Shown: piece by piece, positions 61,101 through 64,000 of the stretch | Position numbering within the stretch: position 1 is the stretch's first letter | How the letters are laid out: the number at the start of each line of letters is the position of its first letter | Origin: Liolophura sinensis | Taxonomy: Eukaryota > Mollusca > Polyplacophora > Chitonida > Chitonidae | NCBI RefSeq assembly: GCF_032854445.1 | Contig: NC_088301.1 | Location: forward strand, 29,868,402-29,932,401 | Length of the DNA stretch: 64,000 bases | Direction of reading: 5' to 3' | The notes under the pieces: generated by a model | Told to the model about the DNA's origin: nothing | What the model saw: only the letters and a program-made list of their open reading frames with translations | The model's database searches: none | Translations under genes and position numbers: made by a program

Positions 61101-62791
61101 TGGTGTACGTGTACATATTTGTGGTGTACATGTACATATTTGTGGTGTGCATATCCTTGGTGTACATGTACATATCGGTGGTGTACATGTACATATATGT
61201 GGTGTACATGTACATATCCATGGTGTACATATTTCTGGTGTACATGTACGTGTACGTGGTGTAAATTTATATATCCGTAGTGTACATGTACATATCTGTG
61301 GCGTGGATCTACAAATCCGTGGTGCAGATATTAATGGTGTACATGTACATATTTGTGGTGTACATGTTCATATTCGTCGGGTAGAGATGCGTGGTGTACA
61401 TGTACATATTTGTGGTGTACATGTACATATCTGTGGTGTACATACCCGTGGTGTAGATGTGTATATCCGTGGTGTACATATCCGTAGTGTAGATGTACAT
61501 ATCCGTGGTATACATGTACATATTCGTGGTGTAGATGTATATATCTGTGGTGTACATATCCGTAGTGTAGATGTACATATCAGTGATGTCCATGTACACA
61601 TCTATAATGTACATGTACAGCAAATTTAGGCCAAGTAACGTTTGGATACAAGCATCAGTGTGTCAGTTACAGTTAACGTTCGTTTTAATTGTCACATGAT
61701 GGTTTTCATCATTCATAAACAAGTAAGTAATCTGAAAATGAAAATACCTGTACCTGATTAAAACAAGATTTTATAATGTTGAGGACAGTATATGCGAAGT
61801 GACAGTTCCGGGTTAGTGAATGCTAGGGCACAAATATATATGTTCTGAAACCTAAGCTGGGAAGAATGAAACAGATCTCAAATCATTATAGTCAATGTGA
61901 CACAGAAATGACAGAAATTTTTAACGTATGACTATGAGTCAGCCGGATGATATGGCATCTAAGCATTACATGTGATATTTACAGTGTGTTTTGCTGCAAA
62001 CGAGCAACCCTTTAAACCTTTTGATCGGTGATTTTTTTACATCCTACATGTATCTTAACTTGGGCTTCTTTAGATTTTATCATATGGGCTGTTCTGTTGA
62101 TTCAAGGGGCCAGAATTGAAAGGACATGATTCACGTCCTGTGTGGAGATGTCTGTTTGTGAATTTGTGCCTGTTGCAAAACTAAAAGTCAGAGGTAATGC
62201 ATATGCGCTCGTGTGTCATGCTCATTTAGTGTACATATATCTGCATGAACAGTCTGTGACAAAAAACAACAACTGAGGTATGACTGTACATTTCTGTCTG
62301 CAGGTTGTAGTGGAGGAGAGTATGGCCCTGACTGTGGGCAGAGATGTGGATACTGTGCTGAGGGAAGAACAGTCTGTAACAGAACAACAGGAGAATGTCT
62401 GGATAGGTCACCGGATCCTAGATGTCAGGCCGGATACCAGGGAATGAAGTGTGATGAAAGTATGGATAACAGTGGAATAATATTTTAAACATGTCCATTT
62501 CCTTTAAAAATAATGTATAGATGAAAAAAAATAATTGCATCTAAGACTTACTGTAATTGTGACTGGATAAAACATATTATGTAATAATTAAATTGATGAG
62601 AAAGAAATTGCCAAAACAAAGGTCATTTTTTTTTTCAGAGTGCACAGCAGGTACTTATGGTGCGGACTGTAAGCAGCCTTGTGGTCAATGTGCAGGTGGC
62701 TCAGATAAGTGTGACAGAGTGGACGGGCGGTGCCCAATCACAGAGACATCAAGATGTGCCCCAGGCTGGAAGGGGAACAAGTGTAAGACAG
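43068..62791 (+). CDS. Secreted or membrane EGF-like / F5/8C domain protein, 5' part
   Basis: Eight exons were recognised: 43068-43125, 49531-49665, 52170-52412, 52673-52900, 54776-54871, 55724-55861, 62304-62459 and 62639-62791. All joins are phase 1 and all have GT/AG borders, giving about 402 residues with no stop and no end in the window. Order: signal peptide, EGF-like module, F5/8C (fucolectin-like) domain on two exons, a short EGF-like segment, then three Cys-rich EGF-like modules. This layout resembles mollusc surface proteins annotated as multiple-EGF proteins or receptor tyrosine phosphatases. The cytoplasmic part, which would decide, lies outside the window. Probable role: extracellular recognition or cell-surface signalling (inference). 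Introns are long and minisatellite-rich. Exon 1 is the least certain join; further small exons may be missed in the 6-kb introns. Confidence 0.8.
43523..43690. repeat. Local direct duplications in intron 1
   Basis: The segment with the CACGTG palindrome (43561-43645; palindrome 43619-43628) repeats 42880-42963. It is flanked on both sides by a ~37-bp direct repeat beginning aggagtatatccaacccctt (43523 and 43653). Confidence 0.8.
44338..44565 (+). repeat. Interspersed repeat R2, copy 2 (intron 1)
   Basis: Diverged match to 5325-5560. Confidence 0.6.
45539..45840 (+). repeat. ~300-bp duplicated segment including a SINE-A tail, copy 1
   Basis: Nearly identical to 63719-64000: starts tttacttcctacttt, continues catctccaacttcctctttg and gaaggtggctgtagtcactg, then runs into SINE-A (gggtttcctccaggctctgc, ataagtgaaatattcttgag). 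The SINE part is 45712-45840. Confidence 0.88.
46595..47223. repeat. ~35-bp minisatellite, left block
   Basis: Tandem units built on gtgtgggtttatgtgtgtag and gtatgtcagacactt. Continues after the inserted transposon at 48221. Confidence 0.95.
47224..48220. mobile_element. Non-autonomous DNA transposon, 997 bp, with 6-bp target duplication
   Basis: Perfect 18-bp terminal inverted repeats: caggcagcgaaatttggc at 47224 and its complement ending at 48220. Flanked by tatgtg on both sides (47218-47223, 48221-48226). It interrupts the minisatellite cleanly; removing it with one duplication restores the repeat. Internally it has a (TA)n tract and another inverted pair (taaccaatc/gattggtta), but no transposase ORF. 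Superfamily uncertain: the CAG-type ends suggest hAT-like elements, but the target duplication is 6 rather than 8 bp. Confidence 0.9.
48221..48700. repeat. ~35-bp minisatellite, right block
   Basis: Same units as 46595-47223, with some longer variants carrying gtgtgtgtaggtatgtaggc. Ends just before the decayed EGF exon copies. Confidence 0.93.
48706..49530 (+). pseudogene. Tandem decayed copies of the first EGF exon
   Basis: A unit of about 143-151 bp repeats upstream of the real exon, with equivalent points near 48788, 48936, 49087, 49238 and 49380 and a partial copy before. Each has an acceptor-like cag, the exon start (gaacaagt.tgg..cagactg, taggtatgaccatcactgtg), then a shared one-base loss relative to the real exon that brings a TGA into frame. 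Next comes the intron piece tttagtaattaccatctgtg. The exons' 3' half and normal donor are absent. Confidence 0.8.
49531..49665 (+). CDS. EGF/F5/8C gene exon 2: EGF-like module
   Basis: 45 codons, phase 1 to 1. Reads CSQNKYGPDCKYDCHCGPG, then DCNPQTGCGGNCADGWDG and STCQR. Regular Cys spacing is typical of EGF/laminin-EGF-like modules of MEGF-type proteins. Acceptor tttcag, donor gtgagt. Confidence 0.9.
49666..52169. other. Intron 2
   Basis: About 2.5 kb of AT-rich DNA with no further exon or repeat array recognised. Confidence 0.5.
52170..52412 (+). CDS. EGF/F5/8C gene exon 3: F5/8C domain, first half
   Basis: 81 codons in phase 1. Begins NVALQQAASHS, followed by ASLAVDGKRGHS, AEWNVTLDQTYNIYRFAI and DVRHGGC. 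These match the start, A-x-x-A-V-D-G and W-x-V-x-L motifs of fucolectin-type F5/8C domains. The usual ligand His after the second Cys is replaced (CTQ instead of CTH). Confidence 0.9.
52673..52900 (+). CDS. EGF/F5/8C gene exon 4: F5/8C domain, second half
   Basis: 76 codons, phase 1 to 1. SGRINQFVLSVGE, then an inserted Asp/Gly-rich loop (GGPDSDGPGPT), then PLRGNVVQIKQ and PLTLCEVLIYG, the characteristic C-terminal strands of the domain. Donor gtaaac. Confidence 0.9.
53700..53915. repeat. Local direct duplication in intron 4
   Basis: gaattcatgtta/tattattaa to gctattgttccttggagaac occurs at 53700-53768 and again at 53849-53915, one unit of about 148 bp apart. It immediately precedes the 29-bp array. 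Confidence 0.8.
53922..54745. repeat. 29-bp minisatellite next to a splice acceptor
   Basis: About 28 copies of gagctgatcatagtcatatg + aatagttg[g/t]. The last diverged unit ends only about 30 bp before the acceptor of the next exon (54776), so branch point and polypyrimidine tract lie at the array edge. Confidence 0.95.
54776..54871 (+). CDS. EGF/F5/8C gene exon 5: short EGF-like segment
   Basis: 32 codons, phase 1 to 1. CSEKWYGEECNYECETSSYC then SHCDSSQLRC. Shorter than a full EGF module, with six to seven Cys. Acceptor tttacag, donor gtgagt. Confidence 0.85.
55724..55861 (+). CDS. EGF/F5/8C gene exon 6: EGF-like module
   Basis: 46 codons, phase 1 to 1: ECRNSAWGEHCFQKCFC, LGGAQCAKTDGRCPDN, KCAAGYKGLSCN. 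Acceptor tattcag, donor gtaagc. Confidence 0.9.
   Translation, partial: NVGTVHGVSTVFRNVFAWVELSVPRPMADALITNVRLDIKDSPVI
56425..56960. repeat. ~70-bp degenerate tandem repeat (intron 6)
   Basis: Units with ggatgttcactatcagtcac, atgattactgtgtggagatc and agtctcttaacctaagc; first four clear, later ones decayed. Confidence 0.7.
56987..57108 (+). mobile_element. SINE-A, 3' part (intron 6)
   Basis: cagactctgcccggtttcct, cccaccataacgctggctgc, ataagtgaaacattcttgag and a diverged tail. Confidence 0.8.
57477..57535. repeat. 16-bp tandem repeat
   Basis: Four copies of agcatggtaaccat. Confidence 0.9.
57750..58900. repeat. 41-bp minisatellite with 492-bp higher-order period
   Basis: Units of 41 bp: gtgttgcgtgggtatacagc, ctgatattttgtcatgccag, t. 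Rare variants (cgcctgatattttgtgacgc at 57901 and 58393; the following acctgatatttcatcatgcc variant) recur 492 bp apart, exactly 12 units. Decays toward 58900, with related words again near 59180-59240. Confidence 0.95.
58901..60659. other. Intron 6, unique part
   Basis: No exon or repeat recognised between the 41-bp array and the next array. Confidence 0.45.
60660..61618. repeat. 15/21-bp minisatellite, all frames open
   Basis: Tandem tacatatccgtggtg units with an optional extra gtacat. All spacings are multiples of three, so both strands carry several overlapping ORFs (up to 179 codons) of Met/Tyr/Thr or His/Ile/Val repeats. These are not genes. Self-complementary tacatgtaca occurs many times. 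Confidence 0.95.
61619..62303. other. Intron 6, 3' end
   Basis: Unique AT-rich sequence leading to the acceptor of exon 7. Confidence 0.45.
62304..62459 (+). CDS. EGF/F5/8C gene exon 7: EGF-like module
   Basis: 52 codons, phase 1 to 1: GCSGGEYGPDCGQRCGYC, AEGRTVCNRTTGECLDRS, RCQAGYQGMKCDE. Acceptor ctgcag, donor gtatgg (weaker). Confidence 0.9.
62639..62791 (+). CDS. EGF/F5/8C gene exon 8: EGF-like module
   Basis: 51 codons, phase 1 to 1: KCTAGTYGADCKQPCGQC, AGGSDKCDRVDGRCPITE, RCAPGWKGNKCKT. T-rich acceptor tttttcag, donor gtgagc. The gene continues to the right of the window. Confidence 0.9.
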
Positions 62792-63131
62792 GTGAGCTAG
62801 CCTAGGCTACACGTGGTAAACCTGAGCTTAAGGAGTTTTTGTCTAGGAGTAATTGTATAAAACCAAGTGCAAATTCTTCTTTTTTATATTCATGTAACGT
62901 GCATTTGAATTTTTGAATTGTTTTTTATTTCACCAGAATCATAGGGTACATTTTTACATCAGTAGGCATAAAGGTTTGCAAACAAAAACATATTGATAGT
63001 TGTGTCACCAAATGCGTGGCTAAGTACTGACAATTATTTGCTATTTTTTTTCTTGATAAGCAGTGTAAAATATTTTTAGGATTTCTGTAATGCTACTTTA
63101 TTAATTAATTCAGATTTATTGGCTGACTTTA

Positions 63132-63388
63132 TGTTGATTTATTTATTTATTTGATTGGTGTTTTACGCCACACTCAAGAATATTTCACTTATACAACGGC
63201 GGTCAGCATTATGGTGGGTGGAAAGTGGGCACAGCCCGGGGGAAACCAATCCGCAGGTTGCTGACAAACCTTCCCACGTACGTCCAGAGAGGAAGCCAGC
63301 ATGAGCTGGACTTGAACTCACAGTGACCGCATTGGTGAGAGACTCCTGGGTCATTACGCTGCGCTAGCGCGCTAACCAACTGAGGACT
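63132..63388 (-). mobile_element. SINE-A, near full length (intron 8)
   Basis: Tail tttgattggtgttttacgcc, body cttatacaacggcggtcagc, head gctgcgctagcgcgctaacc and aactgagg; a short deletion in the gaccatccgc region. Confidence 0.93.
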
Positions 63389-63718
63389 TTACGTTGAGTA
63401 GTTTGCTATGTTGACACTGATATCAATGGTGGTCAAAACAACAAGAAAATGGCCCTTGTTTGATAAAGATCCCGGCCTGAAGATCAGGATCAGGAAGTTC
63501 ACGTAAAACACCTGATCATTTACGTGGAGATGCCTAACTAATTCTTCATTTATTAGGTAAAAGTTATCATAAAAACTCAAGAAACTCTGTCCCACCTGGC
63601 GACCATCCAACTTGTATAAATTATGGTAGGCATTATGTGTACATTGTACATCTACTTTGCTGTCCTCTTTTGCCTCTTAAACTGGCATTTTAATGGCAGT
63701 ACATGTATAGCTATGTGT

Positions 63719-64000
63719 AATTTACTTCCTACTTCATATAGTCATCTCCAACTTCCTCTTTGAGCACTAGCATGCAATCAAATTAATTTTCAAAGATATC
63801 TCTTAGTTATGTTTTAAATGGAATGAAAGTAAGATGTTTGTTCTTGTTACTTAGAAAAGAAGGTGGCTGTAGTCACTGTTTGTATTTAATGGAAAACCTA
63901 CGGATGGTTGTGGGTTTCCTCCAGGCTCTGCCCGGTTTCCTCCCATCATAATGCTGGTCGCCGTCATATAAGTGAAATATTCTTGAGTACGGACAAAACA
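63719..64000 (+). repeat. ~300-bp duplicated segment including SINE-A tail, copy 2
   Basis: Matches 45539-45840 nearly base for base and is cut by the window end. The SINE part starts at about 63895. Confidence 0.88.

Noticed and set aside
61090..61629. 179-codon plus ORF as a gene
   Set aside because: Pure 15/21-bp tandem repeat, with overlapping ORFs on both strands.

Overview
This window looks like animal genomic DNA from a lophotrochozoan, most likely a mollusc. The basis is spliced genes with GT/AG introns, AT-rich intergenic DNA, many copies of tRNA-derived SINEs of a type common in mollusc genomes, frequent taggccta motifs, and a secreted EGF plus F5/8C (fucolectin-like) gene built from phase-1 exons. 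No bacterial operons, CRISPR arrays or rRNA genes are visible. The species assignment is inference.

Left part (1-16 kb): no convincing gene. A 37-bp minisatellite runs off the left edge (1-1870), a 33-bp array lies at 6095-7335 and a ~50-bp array at 14970-15715. Between them are SINE fragments and a ~700-bp near-palindromic foldback element (11225-11920).

Middle (16-34 kb): two paralogous musculin/TCF21-type bHLH transcription-factor genes lie head to head, about 12 kb apart. Gene 1 is on the minus strand (exons 17475-17768 and 16325-16432). Gene 2 is on the plus strand (exons 29808-30122 and 33047-33139). Each has a short second exon that is hard to see as an ORF. I found both by looking for the family's conserved TWP[FL] start after a phase-0 intron directly following an Asn-Leu pair. 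The encoded proteins are 133 and 135 residues. Between the genes are SINEs, a MITE-like family and the 25.3-26.5 kb tandem arrays.

Right part (34-64 kb): 34-43 kb holds SINEs and old repeats. From 43068 to the right edge is the 5' part of a plus-strand, multi-exon gene for a secreted or membrane protein: signal peptide, EGF-like module, F5/8C domain (two exons), then further EGF-like modules. All eight exons found join in phase 1, giving about 402 residues, and the gene continues beyond the window. Its introns carry several large minisatellites, a ~1-kb non-autonomous DNA transposon inserted in one of them, and a tandem row of decayed copies of the first EGF exon.

The two bHLH genes are developmental regulators (mesoderm/muscle in other animals). 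The EGF/F5/8C gene is probably a cell-surface or extracellular recognition protein. Nothing in the sequence links the two loci functionally. Everything was read by eye; no alignment or gene predictor was run.
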